Assembly (NCBI GenBank): GCA_045649105.1 | Contig: JAZRPG010000027.1 | Location: 62,001 to 126,000 of the forward strand | DNA length: 64,000 nt | Origin: JAZRPG01 sp045649105 | GTDB lineage: Bacteria > Bacillota > Clostridia > Oscillospirales > JAAYXM01 | Direction: 5' to 3' | Part shown: piece after piece, positions 27,002 through 35,413 of the stretch | Layout of the letters: each line of letters opens with the position of its first letter | Position numbering within the stretch: the stretch's first letter is position 1 | Program-made: the position numbers and the translations under genes | The notes under the pieces: model-generated | Told to the model about the DNA's origin: nothing | The model's database searches: none | Seen by the model: the letters and a program-made list of their open reading frames with translations, nothing else

Positions 27002-27228
27002 TCTTCTTCCTCCGCATTAAACGGGCTCTCAGTTGGGGTATCGCCTTTTGAAAGAAGTGTGACCTTCTGTTCTGCATCATCAAGCATTTTTGAAAGGCTC
27101 TTGATAAGTGATGTCCCCTCCTCAAAAAGCTCCATTGATTTATCGAGCGGAGCATCACCACGCTCTAATAACTTAACAACTTCATCAAGTCTTGACATTG
27201 AGTTTTCAAAAGTATTTACTTCAGCCAT
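26998..27228 (-). CDS. xseB: Exodeoxyribonuclease VII small subunit
   Basis: Small helical subunit of ExoVII, the single-strand-specific exonuclease whose large subunit is encoded just upstream. The core NTFENSMSRLDEVVKLLERGDAPLDKSMELFEEG (about residues 4-38) is the family pattern. I take the ATG at 27228 (MAEVNTFE), giving 76 residues; the longer reading would overlap xseA and has no conservation. Confidence 0.93.
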   Translation of the reverse strand: MAEVNTFENSMSRLDEVVKLLERGDAPLDKSMELFEEGTSLIKSLSKMLDDAEQKVTLLSKGDTPTESPFNAEEEE

Positions 27229-27247
27229 TCTAACACCATACCTTTCT

Positions 27248-28438
27248 CTAATCCACCGTGCACTCAATAGTTCCGTCACATACGCGGATGCCTATCTTTT
27301 CTCCGGAGGATACGTCATTTTTCTTTTTAACAATCCTGCCGTCAGAGGTTGAGGCAATTGTATATCCGCGGGATATAACCTTTAAAGGACTCATTGCATC
27401 AAGCGCGGCAGTAAGCCGTGAAAAGTGCTCGCGTGTCTTAACGATTTTTAAACCGGCATTGCTGACAAGCTTTTCAGATAAAAAGTCCAGAAGCAGTCGC
27501 TTTTCCTGAATGTAAGCCTCAGGAGAGCGCATAACCTTCTTTTCTGAAGCATTTCTTAAATATTCCCTGTAGATTTTAAGCTTTGCGGACATGGCAGAAG
27601 AGATTCGTATGTCCATATCTTTTATACTTCTTATAAGTGCTGAAATATCAGGGACTGCAAATTCTGCGGCATTTGAAGGTGTTGATGCCCTTACATCGGC
27701 AACAAAATCTGCTATTGTCACATCAGGCTCGTGACCTACTGCCGAAATCACCGGAATTTCAGATGCAAAAATTGCACGGGCAACATTTTCGTCGTTAAAT
27801 GCCCACAAATCCTCTATTGAACCGCCGCCGCGTCCGGTAATTATGAGGTCTGAAAGCCTGTGCTTATTGACATATTCAATCATGGAGCATATATCACCGG
27901 GGGCATCGGGGCCCTGCACAAGCACGGGACAAACGATAACCTCTGCTATCGGATATCTGCTTTTTAGTATGCGCAATATATCGCGTATCGCAGCGCCTGT
28001 CGGAGAAGTTACAACTGCAATTTTTCCGGGAAAGCGCGGAAGCGGCTTCTTTTTCTCTTCTGCAAACAGCCCTTCCTCGCCCAGCTTTTTCTTGAGCTGT
28101 TCAAAAGCAACATACAGAGCGCCTACACCGTCCGGAATCATATCATTAATATAAAGCTGGTATTGTCCGTCGCGTGGAAATACGCTCACGCGGCCTTTTG
28201 CTATTATTTTCATACCGCTTTCAGGCCGGAAACGAAGCTTTCCTGCATCGTACTTAAACATAACTGCGCGTAATACGGCAGAGGCATCCTTTATTGTCAT
28301 ATAGTGATGCCCTGATGAATGAAGCTTATAATTCGATATCTCGCCCTTAATATAGACATTTGACAATGCAGCATCTTCATCAAGAACAGCTTTTATATAA
28401 TTATTCAGCTCACTTACAGTATAAATGTGTCCTTTCAT
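27248..28438 (-). CDS. xseA: Exodeoxyribonuclease VII large subunit
   Basis: Catalytic subunit of ExoVII, degrading single-stranded DNA from both ends. An N-terminal OB-fold (about residues 1-100, YTVSELNNYIKAVLDED, VYIKGEISNYK) precedes the catalytic domain with VVTSPTGAAIRDI, GRGGGSIEDLWAFND and SAVGHEPDVTIADFVADVRASTPSNAAE. A long helical region and a short C-terminal beta segment follow. 396 residues, near the usual length. Confidence 0.96.
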   Translation of the reverse strand: MKGHIYTVSELNNYIKAVLDEDAALSNVYIKGEISNYKLHSSGHHYMTIKDASAVLRAVMFKYDAGKLRFRPESGMKIIAKGRVSVFPRDGQYQLYINDMIPDGVGALYVAFEQLKKKLGEEGLFAEEKKKPLPRFPGKIAVVTSPTGAAIRDILRILKSRYPIAEVIVCPVLVQGPDAPGDICSMIEYVNKHRLSDLIITGRGGGSIEDLWAFNDENVARAIFASEIPVISAVGHEPDVTIADFVADVRASTPSNAAEFAVPDISALIRSIKDMDIRISSAMSAKLKIYREYLRNASEKKVMRSPEAYIQEKRLLLDFLSEKLVSNAGLKIVKTREHFSRLTAALDAMSPLKVISRGYTIASTSDGRIVKKKNDVSSGEKIGIRVCDGTIECTVD

Positions 28439-28447
28439 AAATACCGC

Positions 28448-28885
28448 CTATTCTGCCCGGACGATGCTCCCGAGTATTCCGTTTATAAACGAAACCGTTT
28501 CCGCAGTGTCGTATTTTTTTGCAATTTCAACAGCTTCGTTTATAGCTATTCGCTCAGACACATCGTCGACATATTTTGTCTCATATATTGCTACGCGCAT
28601 TATGGCAATAGCTATGCGTGAAATTCTGTTAATGTTCCAGCCTACGGAATATTTGCGTATTTCCTCGTCGATTTCTTCGCTTTTTTCGGAAACGCCGCTG
28701 ACAATGGCCTTGATGTATTCGTGTTGCTCCTTGCCTGCTTTTGAGTAAATATCCGTATCTTTTGAGACGCTTTCTGCAAACTCATCGCTTAAAAAATGCT
28801 GTAGCGACTCGTCTCCGATTTCGTTACTGAATCCATAATCATATACAATATGTACGGCGACCTCGCGTGCAGCTTTTCTGCTCAT
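28448..28885 (-). CDS. nusB: Transcription antitermination factor NusB
   Basis: Small all-helical RNA-binding protein that with NusE binds boxA RNA and supports rRNA antitermination. Family blocks are the N-terminal SRKAAREVAVHIVYDYGF and the C-terminal INRISRIAIAIMRVAIYE followed by AINEAVEIAKKYDTAETVSFINGILG. The ATG at 28885 has a perfect GGAGG SD, giving 145 residues. First gene of the operon that carries OLE RNA. Confidence 0.95.
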   Translation of the reverse strand: MSRKAAREVAVHIVYDYGFSNEIGDESLQHFLSDEFAESVSKDTDIYSKAGKEQHEYIKAIVSGVSEKSEEIDEEIRKYSVGWNINRISRIAIAIMRVAIYETKYVDDVSERIAINEAVEIAKKYDTAETVSFINGILGSIVRAE

Positions 28886-28934
28886 GTGACTTCCTCCAAA
28901 TTTCAATTAACATACAAAAACCCATTATAGATAT

Positions 28935-28963
28935 ATAATAGCCCGATTGAGCAATAAAGTCAA
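28935..28963 (-). promoter_or_regulatory. Probable promoter of nusB operon
   Basis: Minus strand -35 TTGACT (28963-28958), 17-base spacer, -10 TATTAT (28940-28935), 50 bases before nusB. It overlaps the nrdG terminator hairpin. Confidence 0.65.
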
Positions 28964-28971
28964 TCGGGCTA
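28939..28971 (-). terminator. Terminator after nrdG
   Basis: Perfect 12-base arms 28939-28950 and 28960-28971 (core AGCCCGATTGA), followed on the minus strand by an A/T run rather than a pure T tract. Overlaps the nusB promoter. Confidence 0.6.
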
Positions 28972-28986
28972 TGCAAAAATTTTGTA

Positions 28987-29484
28987 TTAAAATACAATTT
29001 CTGTGATTTTACCATCATTGAGGCTTTTCTTTACATCTATTATGCGTTGATTTCTGCTTCCGACAAATGGTTTATCAAGCGTTTTCTCCGCTTTTTCGAA
29101 TCTGCCGTCAATCAACACATCAGTAAGGCTGAGAAGTTTCTTCCATGACGGATTTTCAGAGCTTAATATCTGTTCATATTTATAACCTGTATATGTCCAT
29201 ACATTAAGCCCGTTCGATTTTGCAATCTCTGCAAGCTTCGATGCACCCTCAGCCTGCATAAAAGGCTCTCCCCCTGTTAATGTTATACCATCAAGTATTA
29301 CATTTTTCAAAACCGGGGCCATTATCTCATCAACAGACATTTCACTCCCGCCCATCGGGTCATGCGTCTGAGGATTGTGACAGCCTTCGCAGCCGTGCGG
29401 ACAGCCCTGAAGAAAAATCGCAGTCCGCATTCCCTTGCCGTCAACTATGGATTCCTTTACTATTCCTGAAACCCTGACACGCAT
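28987..29484 (-). CDS. nrdG: Anaerobic ribonucleotide reductase activase
   Basis: Radical SAM enzyme that generates the glycyl radical on NrdD. The cluster motif in QGCPHGCEGCHNPQTH (about residues 27-42) supplies the CxxxCxxC cysteines and TGGEPF follows. 165 residues from the ATG at 29484, one base after the nrdD stop, with GGTGA as SD; a GTG twelve bases upstream is the alternative. Translationally coupled to nrdD. Confidence 0.95.
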   Translation of the reverse strand: MRVRVSGIVKESIVDGKGMRTAIFLQGCPHGCEGCHNPQTHDPMGGSEMSVDEIMAPVLKNVILDGITLTGGEPFMQAEGASKLAEIAKSNGLNVWTYTGYKYEQILSSENPSWKKLLSLTDVLIDGRFEKAEKTLDKPFVGSRNQRIIDVKKSLNDGKITEIVF

Positions 29485-29485
29485 T

Positions 29486-31798
29486 TTATTCACCAAGCGA
29501 GTGCTTTACTCTGTCTTCAACCTCTGCACGCTTTGCATTGTTGAATCGGTCAATTGTTCCTACAAGGTATCCGGTTATACGGCGAATACGATGGAATTTG
29601 ATGCCGTCTGCCTCTGTTCTTCCGCACTTCGGACACTCATCTCCGATTACGCCACGGTAGCCGCATACAGGGTCGCGGTCAAGTGGGTGGTTTACAGAGC
29701 CGTAGCCAATGCCTTTTTCATACATGCAACGGATTATTTTTTCAAATGCTTCAAGGTTATTTACAGGAGATCCGTCCATTTCAACATATGTAATATGGCC
29801 CGCGTTTGTAAGCGCGTGATACGGTGCTTCTATTGAAATTTTATCTACTGCACCTATCTGATAATACACAGGAACATGGAAGCTGTTTGTGTAATATTCT
29901 CGGTCGGTTATTCCGGGAAGTTCTCCGAAACGCTCCTTATCCATTCTGACAAAACGCCCGGACAGTCCCTCGGCAGGTGTTGCAAGCAGTGTTACGTTCA
30001 TATTACGCTCAATGCTTATCTTGTCAAGTCTCTCACGCATATGAGCGACTATATCAAGGCCGAGGTTCTGCGCGCTCTTGCTCTCTCCGTGATGCTTTCC
30101 GGTAAGTGCAACAAGAGTTTCGGCAAGCCCGATAAAGCCTACGGACAGAGTGCCGTGTTTAAGTATCTCACGGATCTCCTCATCCGGAGTAAGATTTTCA
30201 CTGTCAATCCAAACCCCTGCACCCATAAGGAACGGGAAGTTACGCATAGTTTTCCGTGCCTGAATTTCAAAGCGCTCAAAAAGCTGGTCAACAACAAGGT
30301 CAATCTTCCTGTCGAGCTCGTCAAAGAACCAGGACAAGTTTTTATTTGCCATTATTGCAATTCTCGGCAAGTTAATTGAGGTAAAGCTCAAGTTTCCGCG
30401 TCCGTTTGAAACTGCCTTTTTGGGGTCATACACATTGCCTATAACACGTGTACGGCAACCCATATAAGCAATTTCCGTCTCAGGAGTGCCCTTATAGTAC
30501 TGTGCATTATACGGCGCGTCCTGGAAAGAAAAGTTCGGGAAAAGGCGCTTTGCACTTACACGGCACGCAAGCTTGAACAAGTCATAGTTCACATCGCCCG
30601 GCTCATAGTTTATTCCTTTTTTCACTCTGAATATCTGTATCGGGAAAATAGGCGTCTCACCGTGTCCAAGCCCCTGCTCTGTTGCAAGGAGTACATTTTT
30701 GACGACCATTCTTCCCTCTTCTGAAGTATCCATTCCGTAGTTTATGGATGAGAACGGAGTCTGTGCTCCGGCGCGTGAATGCATGGTATTGAGATTGTGG
30801 ATAAATGCCTCCATCGCCTGATATGTAGCTTTGTCTGTCTCAGCAAGCGCTTTCTCAAGGGAGAATTTCTGAGCTTTCTTAATAAGCTCTGCATCAATAC
30901 CGAGAGCCTCAAGCTCCTTCTTTTCTTCGGCAATATATTTCTTGCTGTCGGACATTCTGAGCGTTATGCCCTTTTCTGAGAGCTTGGTGTTTATCTCCTT
31001 AAGCTCTTCTGAAAGGTTTTTGCCGGTAGAAAACTCAATATTTGTACACATCTGTGTAAGATATCTCTTAACATATGTTTTTTTTACACCCTCGGCAAGA
31101 CTGTAGTCAAAATTAACTACGGACTGACCGCCGTGCTGATCATTCTGATTTGACTGAATAGCGATACACGCAAGCGCTGAATAGCTTGCAATGTCGTTTG
31201 GTTCACGAAGAACACCGTGCCCCGTAGAAAAACCGTCACGGAACAGCTTTTTCAAATCAATCTGGCAACATGTGGTTGTAAGTGTGTAGAAGTCCATATC
31301 ATGGATATGAATATCTCCCTCGCGATGAGCCTTCGCAAACTCAGGCTTCAATACAAACATCTCATAAAACTGCTTTGAGCCCTCAGAGCCGTATTTAAGC
31401 ATGGTTCCCATCGCGGTATTGCCGTCAATATTTGCATTCTCGCGCTTGATATTGCTGTCCTTTGCGTCCTTGTATGTGATGTCTTCGTATGTACGCATAA
31501 GGCGCGTATTCATCTCACGTGTGCGTGTACGCTCAGCTCTGTAAAGAATATATGCCTTTGCAGTTCTGACATATCCGTTCTCAATAAGCACGCGCTCAAC
31601 GGTATCCTGTATGTGTTCAACCGTCGGCTCTATCTGCTCAGCATCAATTATGCGCACTACTTCATCTGCAAGCTGAAGAGTAAGCTCTTCAGAGTGCAAA
31701 ACCTTTGTTGCATCAAATGCTTTTTCTATTGCGCGCTGTATCTTTGTGACATCGAAATCAACGCTTCGTCCATCACGCTTTATTATTTTGGCTACCAT
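29486..31798 (-). CDS. nrdD: Anaerobic (class III) ribonucleoside-triphosphate reductase
   Basis: Oxygen-sensitive glycyl radical enzyme making deoxyribonucleotides. An ATP-cone (about residues 1-90, MVAKIIKRDGRSVDFD) is followed by the catalytic ten-stranded barrel with GDIHIHDMD and FSFQDAPYN. The C-terminus has the zinc cysteines (VCGYRGVIGDECPKCGR) and the glycyl radical loop RITGYLVGT. 770 residues from the ATG at 31798, which has GGAGG nine bases upstream. The promoter has two NrdR-like boxes. Confidence 0.97.
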   Translation of the reverse strand: MVAKIIKRDGRSVDFDVTKIQRAIEKAFDATKVLHSEELTLQLADEVVRIIDAEQIEPTVEHIQDTVERVLIENGYVRTAKAYILYRAERTRTREMNTRLMRTYEDITYKDAKDSNIKRENANIDGNTAMGTMLKYGSEGSKQFYEMFVLKPEFAKAHREGDIHIHDMDFYTLTTTCCQIDLKKLFRDGFSTGHGVLREPNDIASYSALACIAIQSNQNDQHGGQSVVNFDYSLAEGVKKTYVKRYLTQMCTNIEFSTGKNLSEELKEINTKLSEKGITLRMSDSKKYIAEEKKELEALGIDAELIKKAQKFSLEKALAETDKATYQAMEAFIHNLNTMHSRAGAQTPFSSINYGMDTSEEGRMVVKNVLLATEQGLGHGETPIFPIQIFRVKKGINYEPGDVNYDLFKLACRVSAKRLFPNFSFQDAPYNAQYYKGTPETEIAYMGCRTRVIGNVYDPKKAVSNGRGNLSFTSINLPRIAIMANKNLSWFFDELDRKIDLVVDQLFERFEIQARKTMRNFPFLMGAGVWIDSENLTPDEEIREILKHGTLSVGFIGLAETLVALTGKHHGESKSAQNLGLDIVAHMRERLDKISIERNMNVTLLATPAEGLSGRFVRMDKERFGELPGITDREYYTNSFHVPVYYQIGAVDKISIEAPYHALTNAGHITYVEMDGSPVNNLEAFEKIIRCMYEKGIGYGSVNHPLDRDPVCGYRGVIGDECPKCGRTEADGIKFHRIRRITGYLVGTIDRFNNAKRAEVEDRVKHSLGE

Positions 31799-31813
31799 AA
31801 CTTCCTCCCACAA

Positions 31814-31861
31814 ACACAAGATATAGTAATGCTTCGTTTCAAAAAACTATAAATATTGTAT
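31814..31861 (-). promoter_or_regulatory. Tandem NrdR-like boxes upstream of nrdD
   Basis: Two 16-base elements resemble the NrdR box ACACWATATATWGTGT. On the plus strand they lie at 31814-31829 (ACACAAGATATAGTAA, 13 matches) and 31846-31861 (ACTATAAATATTGTAT, 12 matches). They start exactly 32 bases apart, about three helical turns, the spacing known for NrdR box pairs, and the distal one covers the -10 element. Confidence 0.7.
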
Positions 31862-31883
31862 ATCTTATTTTTTTTATTGTCAA
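31855..31883 (-). promoter_or_regulatory. Promoter of nrdD-nrdG
   Basis: Minus strand: perfect -35 TTGACA (31883-31878), 17-base A-rich spacer, -10 TACAAT (31860-31855), 57 bases before the ATG. Confidence 0.85.
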
Positions 31884-31944
31884 TAGAAAAAAATAAATTT
31901 AATAATTTCAAGATGAAAACACTGTTCTTTAAAGCTATATTTTA

Positions 31945-31973
31945 TTGAATGTTAAAGCATACTATGATATAAT
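31945..31973 (+). promoter_or_regulatory. Promoter of the rhodanese lipoprotein group
   Basis: -35 TTGAAT (31945-31950), 17-base spacer, perfect -10 TATAAT (31968-31973), divergent from nrdD. Confidence 0.75.
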
Positions 31974-32140
31974 TTCAGCGAAAGCACTGTCCGTTTTTAC
32001 GCCTCATAAAAAGAAAACCAAGCGGGTAAATATGACCATGGACCGGAAATTGAGATTGTCGACAGGAGATGGCGAAAATCAATCACAGAATACGGTTTTT
32101 TCAGTTTTTGAATAATGTTGTTATAGAATGAGGTGAATAT
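31974..32140 (+). other. 160-base leader region with a possible 27-codon ORF
   Basis: Part of the 342-base nrdD/rhodanese interval. After the promoter the transcript would have a leader of about 160 bases. It contains an ORF at 32032-32115 (MTMDRKLRLSTGDGENQ...), with only a weak GGG eight bases upstream. The sequence could be a leader peptide, a gene remnant or plain untranslated RNA; I recognise no riboswitch or terminator. An SD (GAGGTG) precedes the next gene. Confidence 0.3.
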
Positions 32141-32551
32141 ATGAAAAAGCCATATTTTATTATACCGATCATACTTTGCATACTGCTTTGCGCTTGCGGA
32201 AATGATACTTATAAGGCAGAAACGGATAAAGGAGATAACACTATGTATGAGCAGATTACGGCAGAAGAAGCAAAAAAGATAATGGATTCAAGCCGGGATT
32301 TAATCATCCTTGATGTGCGCGAACAGGACGAGTTTGACGCAGGTCATATCCCCGGTGCGATACTTCTCTCCTACACCGAAATAGAAAGCAAGGCAGAGGA
32401 ATTGCTGCCTGATAAGGATAAACAGATTTTAGTATATTGCCGAAGCGGCAGAAGAAGCAAAATTGCAGCTGTGGCTTTTGTGAAACTGGGCTACACAAAT
32501 ATAAAAGAATTTGGCGGTATTATTGACTGGCCGTATGAGGTGGTAAAATGA
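32141..32551 (+). CDS. Rhodanese-domain lipoprotein
   Basis: 136-residue exported sulfurtransferase-like protein. The N-terminus MKKPYFIIPIILCILLCACG is a lipoprotein signal with the lipobox cysteine at 19, so the protein should be tethered outside the membrane. A single rhodanese domain fills residues 38-134: DVREQDEFDAGHIPGA, the active loop CRSGRRS with catalytic Cys near 105, and FGGIIDWPYEV. Substrate unknown; roles in sulfur transfer or thiol redox outside the cell are possible. The stop overlaps the next start. Confidence 0.9.
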   Translation: MKKPYFIIPIILCILLCACGNDTYKAETDKGDNTMYEQITAEEAKKIMDSSRDLIILDVREQDEFDAGHIPGAILLSYTEIESKAEELLPDKDKQILVYCRSGRRSKIAAVAFVKLGYTNIKEFGGIIDWPYEVVK

Positions 32552-32889
32552 GCAACTTAAAAAAGATAGTATTATCAATTGTCGGAGTGGTTGCAAGCAT
32601 TACATTACTTGTTATAACCGCAATGCTCGCAGAGGATGCGATTATAAGTGCATCACTTGCAGTAGTTCTTACGATTACTTCTGTGATTTTAGTGTTCGTT
32701 GCAATTTTCTTTGCAGCAAAGGTTGATTATGAAACAGGCGTTTATGAGTGCAGAAAATGCGGACATACTTTTAAACCGACATTCAAAGCATATATTTTCG
32801 GTATGCATTCTTTGACAACGAGATACCTTAAATGCCCTGAATGCGGCAAATTAACCTGGTGCAAAAGAAGAACCACAGAAAGCAGATAA
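32548..32889 (+). CDS. Small membrane protein with C-terminal zinc ribbon
   Basis: 113 residues. Two hydrophobic segments (about 9-28 and 32-55) precede a cytoplasmic-type zinc ribbon with cysteines in CRKCGHTF (about 67-70) and CPECGK (about 95-98), then a basic tail. No family function is recognised. It overlaps the rhodanese stop by four bases, so the two are probably co-translated. Confidence 0.7.
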   Translation: MSNLKKIVLSIVGVVASITLLVITAMLAEDAIISASLAVVLTITSVILVFVAIFFAAKVDYETGVYECRKCGHTFKPTFKAYIFGMHSLTTRYLKCPECGKLTWCKRRTTESR

Positions 32890-32940
32890 ATTTCGTTTTA
32901 AGAAAGCGAATGTAGTATCTGATATTAACAGGAGGTTAAC

Positions 32941-33129
32941 ATGGCAAAAAGTAAATGGGTAGCATTTTTCTTATGTTTATTTCTCGGATACTTAGGAATA
33001 CACAAATTCTACGAAGGTAGAGTTTTGCTTGGAATCCTATATCTCTGCACCTGTGGGCTTTTCGGAATCGGCATAATTTTCGACTTGATTTCGCTATTCT
33101 TTAAGCCCAATCCATACTATCCCGGATAA
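32941..33129 (+). CDS. TM2 domain protein
   Basis: 62-residue protein consisting of a TM2 domain: two membrane helices joined by a short turn, with the hallmark LGYLGIHKFYEGR and a second helix ending FDLISLFF. TM2 proteins are widespread and mostly uncharacterised. The GGAGG SD and position as third gene after the rhodanese suggest one transcript ending at the hairpin at 33156. Confidence 0.85.
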   Translation: MAKSKWVAFFLCLFLGYLGIHKFYEGRVLLGILYLCTCGLFGIGIIFDLISLFFKPNPYYPG

Positions 33130-33155
33130 TTAACTTCCAAAATACTGTACATAGC

Positions 33156-33195
33156 AAATGCCCGTTACTCACTTCTTTATGAGTAACGGGCATTT
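33156..33195. terminator. Bidirectional terminator between TM2 gene and mrp
   Basis: Perfect 16-base arms (33156-33171 and 33180-33195, core GCCCGTTACTCA) flanked by A and T runs. Ends the small plus-strand group and the 16-kb minus-strand operon. Confidence 0.85.
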
Positions 33196-33203
33196 ATAAT
33201 ATA

Positions 33204-34025
33204 TTATCTTATAACGCTGTCAAACAGCTCTCCAAGCCAATCGCCGTCGAACAGTTCAATAAGCCCCGCGTCACATCCTGCGGCAAGTTTCGGGTCAATC
33301 GGAATTTTTGCACACGAGGAAATTCCGTAGCGCTCTGCTATGTCCTCTATATGACCGTCACCGAAAATACGTATTTCCTTATTGCAGTCAGGGCATTTGA
33401 AATAGCTCATGTTTTCAACAAGCGCAAGCACCGGTATATTCATCATATTCGCCATTTTAACTGCCTTTTCAACAATCATGCCGACAAGATCCTGCGGTGA
33501 TGCAACTATAACTATACCGTCTACCGGAATTGACTGGAACACCGTGAGCGGGACATCGCCTGTTCCGGGAGGCATATCAATAAACATATAATCGACATCG
33601 TCCCAGATAACATCTGTCCAGAATTGCTTGACAACGCCTGCAATCATCGGTCCGCGCCATACTACCGGGTCCGTTTCATTATCAGTAAGCAGATTGAGTG
33701 ACATTATATTAATCCCTGTTTTTGTTGAAACCGGAAGAATGCCTCCCTCAATACCGGTTGCATGCTCTGATATACCAAACATTTTCGGAATGGACGGTCC
33801 GGTTATATCCGCATCCAGAATTGCGGTTTTATACCCCTCTCTTCGGGACATAACGGAGAGCAAAGATGTTACAAGGCTCTTACCTACGCCACCTTTTCCG
33901 CTTACGACTCCGATAACTTTCTTTATATTGCTTCCCTCATGCGGCTTTTCAAGAAAGCTCTCCCTTGACCTCTCACTGCATTTTTCGCTGCAACTTTCAC
34001 AGTTATGCGAACAGTTCTCACTCAT
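33204..34025 (-). CDS. mrp: Mrp/ApbC (Nbp35-like) P-loop Fe-S carrier
   Basis: P-loop ATPase of the Mrp/NBP35 family that binds and delivers Fe-S clusters. It has a cysteine-rich N-terminus (C5, C9, C12, C16), the deviant Walker A GKGGVGKS at 43-50, IDMPPGTGDVPL and the C-terminal CPDC pair, which carries the bridging cluster. 273 residues. The N-terminal cysteines recall Nbp35 rather than the MIP18-containing bacterial Mrp. Last gene of the long operon. Confidence 0.9.
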   Translation of the reverse strand: MSENCSHNCESCSEKCSERSRESFLEKPHEGSNIKKVIGVVSGKGGVGKSLVTSLLSVMSRREGYKTAILDADITGPSIPKMFGISEHATGIEGGILPVSTKTGINIMSLNLLTDNETDPVVWRGPMIAGVVKQFWTDVIWDDVDYMFIDMPPGTGDVPLTVFQSIPVDGIVIVASPQDLVGMIVEKAVKMANMMNIPVLALVENMSYFKCPDCNKEIRIFGDGHIEDIAERYGISSCAKIPIDPKLAAGCDAGLIELFDGDWLGELFDSVIR

Positions 34026-34057
34026 TTTTTATCCTCCTGTTTTAATATATTATTATG

Positions 34058-35413
34058 CTATATAAGTGCTGATATTGCTTCTTTTAAATTTCTTGCGAAC
34101 ATGACATCAAGCCCGTCGGGAACTGTTATGTCGCCGGAATTCTGACGCGGCATAATGCACCGTGTAAAGCCGAGACGCTTTATCTCGGAAAGACGCTGTT
34201 GAGGCTTTGAAACTGCACGTATTTCGCCTGTCAGTCCTATCTCCCCGAACGATGCAAGCTCCGGCGGTATAGGCTTGTCCTTGCAGGCCGATGCAACAGC
34301 TAAAAGCGTCGGAAGGTCTGCAGCGGTTTCCTCTATCTTAAGTCCTCCGATTACATTTATATAAGCGTCATAATTGCCGATTTTAAAACCTGCCCGTTTT
34401 TCGAGCACAGCAAGCAACAGCGCCGTTCTGTTATAATCGACGCCTGAACTCATACGCCTCGGTGTACCGTAGCTTGTCGCGGTAACAAGTGCCTGTATTT
34501 CTGCAAGTATCGGGCGTGAGCCCTCCATTATACATGCAACACATGTACCCGATACATTCTCAGGTCTTCCGTCAAGAAGGGCTGCAGATGGGTTTTTCAC
34601 TTCTATAAGACCCTTGTCACGCATTTCGAAGACTCCTATTTCGTTTGTTGAGCCGTATCTGTTCTTTGCCGCACGCAAAATGCGGTATGACATGTTTTTA
34701 TCTCCCTCAAAGTACAGCACGCAGCCAACCATATGCTCAAGAACTTTGGGGCCTGCTATAAATCCGTCTTTATTCACATGGCCGACTACAAAGACAGTTA
34801 TATTCTTTCCTTTTGCAAGCTCCATAAATGCCATCGTGCATTCCTTCACCTGTGTAACGCTTCCCGGTGTGGACGGTAACGCACTGTTATATATCGTCTG
34901 CACAGAATCAACTATCATTATATCAGGGGAGCTTTGCTCAGCCGTAGCAATAATATCATCAATATCTGTGCCGGAATATATATACAGCTCTGACGGGTTT
35001 ACTCCAAGCCGCTCCGCTCTGAGCTTAAGCTGACGCGGAGACTCCTCGCCTGATATGTAAAGTACTTTTGATTTACGGCACAGATTTGTGCATATCTGCA
35101 ACAGAATTGTTGACTTACCTATTCCCGGCTCGCCGCCGACGAGAATGAGTGAGCCATGGACGGCTCCGCCACCGAGAACACGGTTTAATTCGTCCATTCC
35201 CGTATCAAATCTTAATTCATCCTGTACATCTATATTGGTTATTGAAGAAATTTCTCCGCGTCTTGTGCGCGATGCGTGCTCCGGCGCCGCTTTCTTGGCA
35301 GATATATTCATTTCCTGCATGGTATTCCACGCTCCGCATGCAGGGCATTTTCCGCTCCATTTCGGGCTTTCATTTCCGCAGTCATTGCAGACAAATACAG
35401 TTTTTGCTTTCAT
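34058..35413 (-). CDS. radA: DNA repair protein RadA
   Basis: RecA-like branch-migration helicase used in homologous recombination. N-terminal zinc finger CNDCGNESPKWSGKCPACG (residues 9-27), Walker A GGEPGIGKST near 94, the RadA-specific KNRYGSTNEIGVF near 250 and a C-terminal Lon-protease-like domain (about 280-451). 451 residues. Start ATG overlaps the cwlD stop (ATGA). Confidence 0.96.
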   Translation of the reverse strand: MKAKTVFVCNDCGNESPKWSGKCPACGAWNTMQEMNISAKKAAPEHASRTRRGEISSITNIDVQDELRFDTGMDELNRVLGGGAVHGSLILVGGEPGIGKSTILLQICTNLCRKSKVLYISGEESPRQLKLRAERLGVNPSELYIYSGTDIDDIIATAEQSSPDIMIVDSVQTIYNSALPSTPGSVTQVKECTMAFMELAKGKNITVFVVGHVNKDGFIAGPKVLEHMVGCVLYFEGDKNMSYRILRAAKNRYGSTNEIGVFEMRDKGLIEVKNPSAALLDGRPENVSGTCVACIMEGSRPILAEIQALVTATSYGTPRRMSSGVDYNRTALLLAVLEKRAGFKIGNYDAYINVIGGLKIEETAADLPTLLAVASACKDKPIPPELASFGEIGLTGEIRAVSKPQQRLSEIKRLGFTRCIMPRQNSGDITVPDGLDVMFARNLKEAISALI

